A DNA stretch of 11,210 nucleotides from Nitrospirota bacterium (GTDB taxonomy: Bacteria > Nitrospirota > Nitrospiria > SBBL01 > Manganitrophaceae), in assembly GCA_023248505.1 (NCBI GenBank), contig JAHFEM010000017.1:1-11210 (forward strand). Direction: 5' to 3'. Below the pieces are notes generated by a model. It was given only the letters and a program-made list of their open reading frames with translations. It had not been told where the DNA came from and searched no databases. The position numbers and the translations under genes are program-made. Below are positions 1-7,082 of this stretch, piece after piece (the stretch's first letter is position 1; each line of letters starts with the position of its first letter).

Positions 1-69
1 TTCATCGGTGCCAGGTTGAGCCAGGAAGATCGGGTCGGCATCATCAACATCTCACCGTGTGGTTTCTGA
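1..69 (+). CDS. possible 3' end of an unidentified gene (partial)
   Basis: Frame 1 is open from the window edge for 22 codons and stops at TGA 67-69, five bases before the convergent stop of the next gene. The peptide ends in NISPCGF. Third positions are mostly G or C, as in the real genes here, and tight convergent stops are typical of this gene-dense DNA. The stretch is too short to name, and a run this long without a stop is common by chance. Another plus frame is also open over this interval. No terminator is visible in the gap. Confidence 0.3.
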   Translation, partial: FIGARLSQEDRVGIINISPCGF

Positions 70-74
70 TCGCT

Positions 75-695
75 TCATTTTGCCATAATCGCTTTCATTA
101 ATCGAAAAGTCGCCACCCCCTCCTCGGCGAGCCGACCCTTTTCGAATACGGGGTTTTCAAAATCGATGTACCGATGGATCTTCAAAAACCGCCGGGTCGC
201 CAGCGCCGCTTCCACTTCCTCCCGGTTGTCGTTTCGGATTTCTAGAAGGAGCTCCGGTCGCTTCTCCCATTCCCAGAGGGTCGGGGCCATCAAGAGGTAG
301 AGTCCCTGATCGGCGAGCCGGTCGTACGATTTCAGAAGGTTCTGCTTGTATTGATCGAGGCGGCGGCCTTCCAGGATCAAGGCGAAAATAAAGTGATGCC
401 CCCACCAGAAAAGGGAGCGGAAGGTAAATTTTTCATCCTGGGAGAAGTATTTCGGGAAATCGAGATATCGATAGGGGAAATCGTGAAGGTGTTCTCCCTT
501 CACAAACTGGCCGGTTGTGATATCGATCCCCTCCGGCGCGAGGAGAGAGGAACCAGCCAGATCCTCTTTGAGAGCGACATGAAGCTGCTCTAAAATCTGC
601 TTCACTTTCTGAGAGATGATCGCCTTGGTCTGAAAGAAATGGGTGTCCTGAATGAGGCTTCGTTCGGCCTGGGTAAAGTGGATCGATGAGTCCAT
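75..695 (-). CDS. conserved-looking hypothetical protein, 206 aa
   Basis: I do not recognise this protein. It is a soluble-looking 206-residue chain with no signal peptide and no clear membrane helix. The N-terminal third is helical and charged. The middle (about residues 73-110) is unusually rich in aromatics and histidine, with FPYRYLDFPKYF followed by FRSLFWWGHHFIFALILEG; this looks like a conserved core. The C-terminal part is mixed helix. The ATG at 695 is the only reasonable start, because an in-frame TAG lies six codons upstream. An AGGAG lies about 12 bases before the ATG, farther than usual. It is probably a single-gene unit, since a promoter lies just upstream and the preceding gene ends in a strong terminator. 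No function is proposed. Confidence 0.85.
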   Translation of the reverse strand: MDSSIHFTQAERSLIQDTHFFQTKAIISQKVKQILEQLHVALKEDLAGSSLLAPEGIDITTGQFVKGEHLHDFPYRYLDFPKYFSQDEKFTFRSLFWWGHHFIFALILEGRRLDQYKQNLLKSYDRLADQGLYLLMAPTLWEWEKRPELLLEIRNDNREEVEAALATRRFLKIHRYIDFENPVFEKGRLAEEGVATFRLMKAIMAK

Positions 696-737
696 CCGCG
701 TGAGCTGCTCCTAGGGGGTCCATCAGGGCTGGATTGG

Positions 738-766
738 AGGATAAAGATCTCCGCGTAGGGTGTCAA
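738..766 (-). promoter_or_regulatory. sigma70-type promoter for the 75-695 gene
   Basis: On the minus strand a perfect TTGACA (766-761) is followed after 17 bases by TATCCT (743-738), which matches TATAAT at four of six positions. It lies just downstream of the terminator of the SRPBCC gene and about 43 bases upstream of the ATG. This fits independent transcription of the hypothetical gene. Confidence 0.55.
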
Positions 767-770
767 GGAA

Positions 771-797
771 TTAAAAAGGGGGCGATGGTCGCCCCCT
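771..797 (-). terminator. rho-independent terminator of the SRPBCC gene
   Basis: Read on the minus strand, a 9-bp GC-rich stem (AGGGGGCGA paired with TCGCCCCCT) with a three-base loop is followed directly by TTTTT. It lies 30 bases past the stop of the SRPBCC gene. This is the only textbook intrinsic terminator in the window. Confidence 0.85.
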
Positions 798-826
798 GGA
801 TTTAGGATCAAAGATGATTCTGTCGC

Positions 827-1324
827 TTAGGCCGCCTCTGGCTCGAAAGCCCGCTCCATCGGAGGGTTTTCAGTTCCTTCCATATAGGCCTTGAATCGGT
901 TGAGATCTTCTTCGATCTGCTGGGACGGTTCCTCGCCGAAGAGCTTTGCGAAGACCGCGCCGATTTTTCCGCCGGGAGGATGATACTGGAGCATCACGCG
1001 GACCTGGGTTCCCTCCGGGATGCGATCGAAGTGAACCGATCCGGTGTTGTCGACGTCGGCCCCTTCGAGCGATTGCCAGGAGATCAACTCGTTCTGCTTA
1101 TCCTTGATGATTTCGGCGTCCCACTCCACCGTTCTTCCGGCCGGGGCTTTGGCGGCCCAATGAGACCGATTTCCGTCCAGAACCGTCACCGATTTAAGAT
1201 GATTCATGATTTCCGGCAGGTTCTCGAAGTTTCTCCAGAAGTGATAAAGAACTTCGGGGGGTTTTCGAATGATCACACTTCGCTCCACTTTCACCCCCTC
1301 GATCTTCTCTCTTTTTTTTCCCAT
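827..1324 (-). CDS. SRPBCC-family (cyclase/dehydrase, COG5637-like) protein
   Basis: A 165-residue cytosolic protein of the START/Bet v1 (SRPBCC) superfamily, which folds into a deep hydrophobic ligand pocket. Family signs are the early 'VERSVIIRKPPEVLYHFWRNFE' pattern with LPEIMNHL, then VTVLDGNRSHW, and 'DKQNELISWQSLEG', which is usual for the polyketide cyclase/COG5637 branch. The ligand and reaction are unknown for most members, and many are annotated only as membrane-associated or stress proteins. I place the start at ATG 1324 rather than the in-frame GTG at 1339, because a strong GGAGG sits four bases before the ATG, inside the longer version. The C-terminus is short and acidic. It is divergent from the bd-like oxidase and ends in an intrinsic terminator, so it is a single-gene unit. 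The family is secure; the role is not known. Confidence 0.9.
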   Translation of the reverse strand: MGKKREKIEGVKVERSVIIRKPPEVLYHFWRNFENLPEIMNHLKSVTVLDGNRSHWAAKAPAGRTVEWDAEIIKDKQNELISWQSLEGADVDNTGSVHFDRIPEGTQVRVMLQYHPPGGKIGAVFAKLFGEEPSQQIEEDLNRFKAYMEGTENPPMERAFEPEAA

Positions 1325-1442
1325 AAGGCCTCCTTCCACCGATGATGATGGGTTCTAATGAAACTGTTCTGGTTCAGGCTAAATCACTCCCCACATCAAA
1401 ATATCCTCTTGAAAGGGGAGATGTCTATCCTCCCTAAAGGAT

Positions 1443-1458
1443 TAATCCATTTGGATTA
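1443..1458. promoter_or_regulatory. 16-base dyad, possible operator
   Basis: TAATCCA-TT-TGGATTA is a perfect 7-bp inverted repeat in the 255-base region between the divergent SRPBCC and oxidase genes. It lies about 63 bases upstream of the oxidase -35 box. The size and symmetry fit a dimeric regulator site, but no regulator gene is adjacent and chance is possible. Confidence 0.3.
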
Positions 1459-1520
1459 CTTCCACGTCGATTTAGAACCCGTCGCGCCCTTATGGATGGG
1501 CCCTTTTGCCGAATAAAAGC

Positions 1521-1550
1521 TTGACACCTGCCCCTTGAGGTCGGTATGAT
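1521..1550 (+). promoter_or_regulatory. sigma70-type promoter of the bd-like oxidase gene
   Basis: A perfect TTGACA (1521-1526) is followed after 18 bases by TATGAT (1545-1550). Transcription would begin near 1557, giving a leader of about 23 bases that contains AAAGG (1569-1573) six bases before the ATG. This is the best promoter match in the window. Confidence 0.75.
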
Positions 1551-1579
1551 CCGGTCATCTGTAAAAGCAAAGGCTTGCC

Positions 1580-3463
1580 ATGAAAAGGAATTTCCTTTCG
1601 TACACCTTTTTCCTCTCTTTTTTTCTCCTCACATATTTTCACCCGCAGCCGGCTTTTGCGGAGGAGTCGACCGGCTCTCAAGCGATCTCTTCCGAAGTCT
1701 CCAAGGATATTCTTTATCAAACCGAAGGGCCCATTTCCGGTCCCCCCGCCCCCAAGCTGTCCTATCCCGGCAGCTATGGGCGGAGCGGCGTGATCGACAA
1801 CCGGTCGCTCCTTTGGATTTTCATCCAGCAGCACTTCTTTTTCGGCAGTTTCATCCTCGGCGTCCCGATGATCGCTTGGATGGTCGAGCTCTTCAGCCAC
1901 CTCCGCCGGCGGCGCAGCCCCGATCAGGCCGAGAAGCTCGATCGCCTGGCGCGGGAGATCATGGAAATCGGGATGCCGTTCTATCCCATCACGATCTTTT
2001 TCGGCGTCGCCCTGCTGGGAGCCTTTCTCTTTCTCTACAATCAATTCTTCCAATATATGGCCGGGCTTTTCCGCCCGGTCGTTTATCTTTATGCCCTCTG
2101 CTTTTTGTTGGAGAGTGTCCTTCTTTACAGCTACACGTTGACCTGGGAGCGCTGGCGGCGCGGGGAGAACAAATGGCTTCATCTCAGCCTGGGGGCCCTC
2201 ACCGTCACCAACGGGGTGATCATTGTCTGCCTGGCCAATGCCTGGATGGCCTTCATGATGTCCCCGGCGGGGGTCGATTCCCAGGGACGCTACCTCGGCA
2301 ATGCCTGGCGAATCATCCAGACCCCCCTTTGGAATCCGCTCAATGTCCATCGGGTCTTGGCGAGCATCATGTTCAGCGGAGCCGTGATCGCCGCATACGC
2401 CGCCTACCGGATGCTCACCACGCGGGACCCGGTCCAGCGCGCCCATTACGACTGGATGGGGCATGTGACGATGATGATCGCCATCGTCAATCTCTTCCTC
2501 CTCCCCTTCGCCGGTTACTGGTTCGCCAAGGTCATCTTCATCTACCGTCAACGGATGGGAATGACGTTGATGGGGGGACAACTGAGCTGGCCGTTCGTGA
2601 TCCAGGCGATGCTGATCGGCCTGATCTTCATGACCGTCACCTTCTATCTCTGGAAGGGGACCGCCCGGATGAATGGGTCGGAGCGATATACTCCGTACGT
2701 CAATTATCTTCTGATTATCCTCACGATCTCATTCATGGTCTGGACGACCCCTCATACCTTGCCGGCCAGCCAGAGCGAATTCAAGATGATGGGCGGAGCG
2801 CAGCATCCGGTCGTCGGCTACTATGGGACGATGGCGGCCAAGAACACCGCGATCAACACGATGATCCTGACCTTCAGCCTCTGTTTTATTCTCTTCCAGC
2901 GCTGCAATAAGCGGATTACGGTCGCCTGGAGCCGCTGGGGGAATGCCGGACTGATCGCTCTCTTCGGCGGAGCGGAGCTGGTCGTTCTCTATCTCGGTAT
3001 TTATGGCTTCTACGTTCCGGCGAGCGTTCGCGTCGGCTTGGCCTTTCCGCAGTTTATGGCCGCCATGACCGGACTCCTCGGCGGTTATTTTCTCAACTGG
3101 GCGATGCTCCGGCGGGCCGAATCGCTCGGGCCGATTCGGTGGGGACGGCTCCCGGTGGGCGGCGCCATTTCCCTCTTCTTTCTGGCGGTCTTCATCACCA
3201 TGACGATGTCGCTGATGGGATACATCCGCTCCTCCGTCCGCCTCAACTGGCATATCACCGAGGTCATGGAAGACGTCACCCCGTGGGCCCAGACCCCGAG
3301 CATCACCTACGCGGTCGGGATGGTCCTCCTCAATATCGCGATCTTTTGGTTTTTGGCTTCGCTGATCTTCTGGGCCGGCAGCGGCCGCAAAGTCGCTCTC
3401 CCCTCGAAAGCAATGGAGGAGTCGGGAGACCTCGCCGAGACCAACGAGTCCTTGCCCTCCTAA
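1580..3463 (+). CDS. cytochrome bd-like oxidase subunit I (stand-alone)
   Basis: A 627-residue polytopic membrane protein related to CydA, the quinol-oxidising heme subunit of cytochrome bd. Residues 1-28 look like a Sec leader ending AFA-EE, then a Pro-rich segment, then about 13 membrane helices (CydA has nine). H85 in QQHFFFGSFILG aligns by eye with the high-spin heme ligand. E179 in FLLES matches the second of the two conserved CydA glutamates; the first position appears to be Tyr. H257 in NVHRVLAS resembles the b558 ligand. The ANAWM motif (219-223) parallels CydA's ANGWM. The GRQPW quinol-loop motif is missing, and no CxxCH heme c site is present. Other membrane-side histidines are H289, H295, H392 and H409. 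No subunit II (CydB) or CydX lies nearby. It is probably a terminal oxidase or other respiratory heme protein of the type I recall from Nitrospirota. The electron donor is unknown. Confidence 0.85.
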   Translation: MKRNFLSYTFFLSFFLLTYFHPQPAFAEESTGSQAISSEVSKDILYQTEGPISGPPAPKLSYPGSYGRSGVIDNRSLLWIFIQQHFFFGSFILGVPMIAWMVELFSHLRRRRSPDQAEKLDRLAREIMEIGMPFYPITIFFGVALLGAFLFLYNQFFQYMAGLFRPVVYLYALCFLLESVLLYSYTLTWERWRRGENKWLHLSLGALTVTNGVIIVCLANAWMAFMMSPAGVDSQGRYLGNAWRIIQTPLWNPLNVHRVLASIMFSGAVIAAYAAYRMLTTRDPVQRAHYDWMGHVTMMIAIVNLFLLPFAGYWFAKVIFIYRQRMGMTLMGGQLSWPFVIQAMLIGLIFMTVTFYLWKGTARMNGSERYTPYVNYLLIILTISFMVWTTPHTLPASQSEFKMMGGAQHPVVGYYGTMAAKNTAINTMILTFSLCFILFQRCNKRITVAWSRWGNAGLIALFGGAELVVLYLGIYGFYVPASVRVGLAFPQFMAAMTGLLGGYFLNWAMLRRAESLGPIRWGRLPVGGAISLFFLAVFITMTMSLMGYIRSSVRLNWHITEVMEDVTPWAQTPSITYAVGMVLLNIAIFWFLASLIFWAGSGRKVALPSKAMEESGDLAETNESLPS

Positions 3464-3480
3464 AGCGCTTAAGCGCTTTT
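3462..3480 (+). terminator. short palindromic hairpin after the oxidase gene
   Basis: AAAGCGC-TTAA-GCGCTTT overlaps the TAA stop and is followed by one more T. The 7-bp stem is weak and the T tract is only four bases including the stem. Partial termination before the downstream barrel gene is plausible but not certain. Confidence 0.35.
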
Positions 3481-3630
3481 CACGAATTCCTGTCACCCCC
3501 GTCTAAAGTCAATTGGATTTAATTCTTTGCCTGTTTCTCCTTGACATCTTCTCCGCGGGTATGATACCGAAGATGGATTCTAAATCTGGAATGCCGCGTC
3601 TGGCTGGAGATTTCATTCATCGGAGGTATC

Positions 3631-4227
3631 ATGAAAAGGAAATTGTTCGGGGGGATGTTGTTTATCCTCGTATTGGCTTCCGTCCATCAGGCGGATGCGA
3701 AGGAGGGCTTTTACCTCGGCGGAGCGCTTCTGTACAACAGCATTAACGGGGATTTTGACGGCACGAACGGGCCGAAGACCGATTCGGGCGCCGGGATTGG
3801 GCTGGTTCTCGGTTACGGCTTCACGCCGGGTCTCTCGCTTGAGGTCGATTGGAATGCCACCGGCCATACCGCCGAGATCCTCAGCGGGGCCACCCCTTCC
3901 GATGCCGGTTTCGGAGCGCTTATTCTTGCTTTGAAGTACAATTTTCTCTCGGACCAACCGGTCCAACCGTTCATCAGGGGGGGGATCGGGGGATATGCCT
4001 TTGTCATCGAAGATCCCAGCGGAGATTTGAAGCTCACCGGGTCGGGTTTCGATTTTGGGGTGGGAGCCGATTACTACGCGGGTCCCCACTTCTCGATCGG
4101 CGCCGGGGTCAGCCGGAGATTGATCGACTATAAAAAGATCGAGTTTCAAGGAACCAAGGCGAACCTCAGCCCGAAGATGTCGGGAGATGCAACATCGTTC
4201 GATGTCGATTTTGTCTATCACTTTTGA
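3631..4227 (+). CDS. small outer-membrane beta-barrel protein (OmpA/OmpW-like fold)
   Basis: A 198-residue exported protein. Residues 1-23 form a Sec signal peptide (basic MKRK, hydrophobic core, cleavage after ADA). The mature chain alternates polar and hydrophobic residues with many Gly and aromatics, as in an eight-stranded barrel: FYLGGALLYNS, GAGIGLVLGYGF, LSLEVDWNATG, FGALILALKYNF, PFIRGGIGGYAF, GFDFGVGADYYAG, FSIGAGVSRRL. It ends DFVYHF; a terminal Phe is the recognition signal for the BAM machinery. There is no OmpA peptidoglycan-binding domain. A strong GGAGG lies four bases before the ATG. It is codirectional with the oxidase, 167 bases downstream, and its stop lies four bases from that of the convergent DUF4105 gene. 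The specific function of this barrel is unknown: it could be structural, a small channel, or adhesive. Confidence 0.88.
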   Translation: MKRKLFGGMLFILVLASVHQADAKEGFYLGGALLYNSINGDFDGTNGPKTDSGAGIGLVLGYGFTPGLSLEVDWNATGHTAEILSGATPSDAGFGALILALKYNFLSDQPVQPFIRGGIGGYAFVIEDPSGDLKLTGSGFDFGVGADYYAGPHFSIGAGVSRRLIDYKKIEFQGTKANLSPKMSGDATSFDVDFVYHF

Positions 4228-4231
4228 TTGG

Positions 4232-6157
4232 TTAAAAATAAAGATGAAACGTGATCAGCGCTTCATCTTGGAAATCCCGCCGGTTCAACTCCTGCCGTCG
4301 ATTCAACTCTACGCGCAGCGCGAGATCTTTCTGCAGGGTCACCCGCTGCTGGAGCGACATCTTCAGATCGTGGGAACGCTCCCCGAGGGGGTAGGAAAGA
4401 TAGGTTGCGAAGAGGTGCGCCTTCCATCGGGGTGCGAGATCGGCCAATAACCCGATCGTCCCGCCGCCGCCGGCCCGGTAATCGGGATCGAAGAAACCGC
4501 CATAGTTTCCATCCAATTCGATGAAAAAATAAGCCAGTTCTCGCCGCAGCAGATGCGCTTCCAAGGCGCTGCCGGTGCCGACGTTTAAATCGAAATAGCG
4601 GCAGTCGCGGCACGATTCGCCCGTCAATGTTGCTATCCCGGCGCTCACCTTCCACGAAGGTTTCTTAAAGAGCGGATCGAGCGGGAAGAGGGAGATGATG
4701 TTGGCGAAAGAGAGGGAGTGGAGCGTGAACCGGTCACGGTGGTTGTCGTATCGAACGCGGGCATTCATCAACTCGATCTGGGCCCCGGTTGTGTAGCCGG
4801 TCGCATCGTCGAGCAGGTCCTGGTAGGCGGGCCGGAGGGCGAGCTCTTCAAACGGCGCTCCTTCCCGCCAGCCGAGTCCCAGGCCGACGCGCGCCGTGTC
4901 ATGCCCCTGTTCGGGGGGCGACGTCGTCGGCTCGAACGCGACCCCCGGACTCTGGATCCGCAGCCCGCTTCGGCGTTCGAGCAGCAGTCGCTGTTTTCTC
5001 TTGATCGCCTCGGGACCGGTCTCTTCCTTGTCCGTCTGGTAGCGGGTGTAATCATAAGCGATGTCGAGGAGAAACGCCTCACGGTCGACCGGGAGCACCT
5101 TGAAGGAGTCGGACTGGATCGTCGAAACATCATGGTCGATTTCAGATAGAAGCCGGCGCTCCTCGTGTGAAAGGAGGTCCCTCTTTTGCCGGATCTGTGT
5201 CCCGCGCGAAGGACGATAAGTGACCTCGCTGATGAGCCCCGGCACCGACGCAATGAGGCGAACCGTATCGGCCGGAATCGTCCAGTACCAGAAGGAATCG
5301 GTCAGATGGAGATCGGGATCGGCGACCTCCAGCAGGGGGAGGAGCTGATAGGAGCAGTTTTGTTTAAAAAAGTAGTAAGTGAAAGTGGTGTTCCCCAGCT
5401 CCCAGGCATGCATCAGCATCCGCCGGATTTGCGCCTCGGTGAGATTCAGCCGATATTCCCAGATATCCCGGTTTTCCATGTCGCTGTATTTGCGGACCTG
5501 GAGATAATAAGGAATGGTCGAGAAATTTCCTTTGAAGCCGCCCACAATTCCGAGCAGGGCGAAGAGAACCCCGTTATCGGTGGTCACCGTGGCGGCATAG
5601 TTGATCGTGTAGTCGAGAATTTGGGTCTGTTCGACCTGACCCTTCTGGTCGACCCGAAGGAGGGTGTGACCGAACATTGAGGAGGGATTGTTCATGTAGG
5701 CCGAGGGGAAGATCAGGGTCAGCGATTGGGGGTTGAGTGTGGCATACCAGGCCTGGAACCGATCGCACCGTTGCTCCGGGAGGCGCTCCGGGTCGATGCC
5801 GAGCGCCGCTTTAAGCCAGTGGTACCGGGCAATGAAGGCGCATTGCGCCGGCTGCTTTGATGTGCCGACGAGCGCTTCGGTAAAAAGCGCCGCGAGTGTC
5901 GCTTCCAACTCGGCCTGCGGATCGGTTTTCCCGCCGGGCGCGAGAAAGAATCCCGCGCCGTCGGCCTCGCTGATCACGCCGCCGAGCAGCGAGGGGCGAT
6001 AGTGAAGGAGAAGGTGCCAGTAGCGCATCCCGGAGAGCTCCTTCTGGCGAGAAGCCTCGATCAACTCCTGGAGGTAGCCGGGATTTTCTGCCGCCAGCGT
6101 GGGGGTGACCTGCAAGAAGAGCATCAGGAGAAAGAGGAGCGTACGCCATCTTTGCAT
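4232..6157 (-). CDS. DUF4105 / Lnb-type cysteine enzyme with barrel-like C-terminal domain
   Basis: About 641 residues, exported by an N-terminal signal peptide (basic MQRWR, long hydrophobic core, cleavage near TLAA). The DUF4105 core is clear: FPSAYMNNPSSMFGHTLLR (residues 150-168, catalytic-type H164) and FFKQNCSYQLLPLLE (263-277, C268). In Enterococcus, the family member Lnb uses His and Cys to move an acyl chain within lipoproteins. In Gram-negatives the activity is unproven, so a lipoprotein acyl transfer or hydrolase role in the envelope is inference. Residues about 423-641 have beta-strand patterning and end in HLYF, which suggests an outer-membrane barrel. A CRDC pair lies at 516-519. 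An in-frame ATG at 6235 would add 26 residues before the leader, but it sits 10 bases past a strong hairpin with no good ribosome site, so I prefer 6157. It lies downstream of the DUF3015 gene in the same direction. Confidence 0.85.
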   Translation of the reverse strand: MQRWRTLLFLLMLFLQVTPTLAAENPGYLQELIEASRQKELSGMRYWHLLLHYRPSLLGGVISEADGAGFFLAPGGKTDPQAELEATLAALFTEALVGTSKQPAQCAFIARYHWLKAALGIDPERLPEQRCDRFQAWYATLNPQSLTLIFPSAYMNNPSSMFGHTLLRVDQKGQVEQTQILDYTINYAATVTTDNGVLFALLGIVGGFKGNFSTIPYYLQVRKYSDMENRDIWEYRLNLTEAQIRRMLMHAWELGNTTFTYYFFKQNCSYQLLPLLEVADPDLHLTDSFWYWTIPADTVRLIASVPGLISEVTYRPSRGTQIRQKRDLLSHEERRLLSEIDHDVSTIQSDSFKVLPVDREAFLLDIAYDYTRYQTDKEETGPEAIKRKQRLLLERRSGLRIQSPGVAFEPTTSPPEQGHDTARVGLGLGWREGAPFEELALRPAYQDLLDDATGYTTGAQIELMNARVRYDNHRDRFTLHSLSFANIISLFPLDPLFKKPSWKVSAGIATLTGESCRDCRYFDLNVGTGSALEAHLLRRELAYFFIELDGNYGGFFDPDYRAGGGGTIGLLADLAPRWKAHLFATYLSYPLGERSHDLKMSLQQRVTLQKDLALRVELNRRQELNRRDFQDEALITFHLYF

Positions 6158-6244
6158 ACATCGGGACCTGCGGTGAAGGATAAACAGCTTGATCGAGTTC
6201 AATCCGAAGAGTGGAATGCGAGGGGAAGACGGCATCGACCCTGC

Positions 6245-6274
6245 TCGGCCCCCGACCGGAAAGCCGGGGGCCGA
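6245..6274 (-). terminator. GC-rich hairpin between the DUF3015 and DUF4105 genes
   Basis: A perfect 10-bp inverted repeat (TCGGCCCCCG and CGGGGGCCGA) with a 10-base loop starts 10 bases after the DUF3015 stop. No T tract follows on either strand, so it may be a U-less terminator, an attenuator that reduces DUF4105 expression, or an mRNA 3' end stabiliser. Confidence 0.5.
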
Positions 6275-6283
6275 AGAGAGAAA

Positions 6284-6775
6284 TTAGTGGCTTGAAGTGA
6301 AACTGGAGAGCGTTGGATGCGTGGACATCTCGCCGTTGAGCGAGACCAACATCTCATTGGAAGTTGTCTGCTCGGTCGGAAAGATCGCGGTATATTTCGT
6401 CTGGGTCAATGCGAAGAACTCAGATTGATGTTCTGCAGGGACACCGAGAAGCGACGCCAATGAGGCGAGGTGCTCCCCTTGACCCTGGGCCATCTCTTGA
6501 GAGAGGTTGTCCAGATTCGCGCTGGCGAAGACATCGACCTTCTGGTCGTTCTTTACGACGCCATCCTGTGTACAACCTAAGGTACCGGTTGAAATCCCAA
6601 ACGTCTGGTTACCCAATGTCCCATTGGTTGTTGCGGCGAGCACCTGGGGGACGACCCCTTTCTGTCCTTTAAAAATGATAGCCCCGACGCCGCAACCCGG
6701 CCCCGTGGCTTCGGCAAAACTCTGAGAGACGGGAATCAAAGCGAACACAACCGCTGCATACAGCAATCTTTTCAT
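6284..6775 (-). CDS. DUF3015 family exported protein
   Basis: A 163-residue secreted protein of the DUF3015 family. Residues 1-21 are a Sec signal peptide (MKRLL, hydrophobic stretch, cleavage after SFA). The family signature follows: GCGVGAIIFKG with C28, then VLAATTNGTLGNQTFGISTGTLGC ending at C68. The two cysteines probably form a disulfide in the periplasm. The second half is helical, with the family-like run of polar helices around 'LSQEMAQGQGEHLASLASLLGV'. No enzymatic function is known for the family. The start at ATG 6775 is chosen because AAGGAG lies eight bases upstream and the leader begins there. A longer frame to 6865 gives a non-leader N-terminus. It has its own promoter at 6882-6909 and is followed by the DUF4105 gene after 126 bases, a pairing that suggests a shared envelope role. 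Confidence 0.88.
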   Translation of the reverse strand: MKRLLYAAVVFALIPVSQSFAEATGPGCGVGAIIFKGQKGVVPQVLAATTNGTLGNQTFGISTGTLGCTQDGVVKNDQKVDVFASANLDNLSQEMAQGQGEHLASLASLLGVPAEHQSEFFALTQTKYTAIFPTEQTTSNEMLVSLNGEMSTHPTLSSFTSSH

Positions 6776-7082
6776 TATTGATTCTCCTTTTTGGGTTGAG
6801 TGAACCGGTACGACTGATCTGTGCTCACTGGATCTGGACCGAGAGCAGGTCTGCAGTTTCTGCATAGGTTACAACTGAAAAACTATCATTTGCGGTATGA
6901 ATGTGTCAAGAGAAATGGAGACGCATCGAGCGCCCGGTCGGATCGAGGCGCGAAGAGATTTTGTCAGGGGCGGTCCCGCTTTACTCAAAAATTTGTCTTT
7001 ACCGCATCCGGAAAAACAGATGGATCGTTGCCGTAAGGGCGTCGGCCTTGCGACGAGGTTGGACCCGGAGAAAGGGCTAAAG
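6776..7082. other. non-coding gap before the DUF3015 gene
   Basis: Between the methyltransferase stop and the DUF3015 start, 307 bases hold no credible gene. The part nearest DUF3015 carries its promoter and ribosome site. In 6910-7082 I see no terminator with a T tract for the methyltransferase gene, no RNA gene and no repeat. Confidence 0.6.
6882..6909 (-). promoter_or_regulatory. sigma70-type promoter of the DUF3015 gene
   Basis: On the minus strand TTGACA (6909-6904) is followed after 16 bases by GATAGT (6887-6882), which matches TATAAT at four of six positions. The leader to the ATG at 6775 would be about 100 bases, long enough for regulation, though I see no clear structure in it. Confidence 0.5.

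Noticed and set aside
1490..2581. Open frame of 363 codons on the minus strand, opposite the oxidase gene
   Set aside because: Its product is low-complexity, rich in His, Asp, Glu and Gly, as expected from the antisense of a GC-rich membrane gene; the plus strand has clear helices and motifs.
1546..2910. Open frame of 454 codons on the plus strand in another frame of the oxidase gene
   Set aside because: The product is Pro/Arg/His-rich with no domain, and it lies entirely within the convincing oxidase frame.
3541..3565. Perfect TTGACA followed by TATGAT upstream of the barrel gene
   Set aside because: The spacer is only 13 bases, too short for a sigma70 promoter, and no alternative -10 box at 16-18 bases is convincing.
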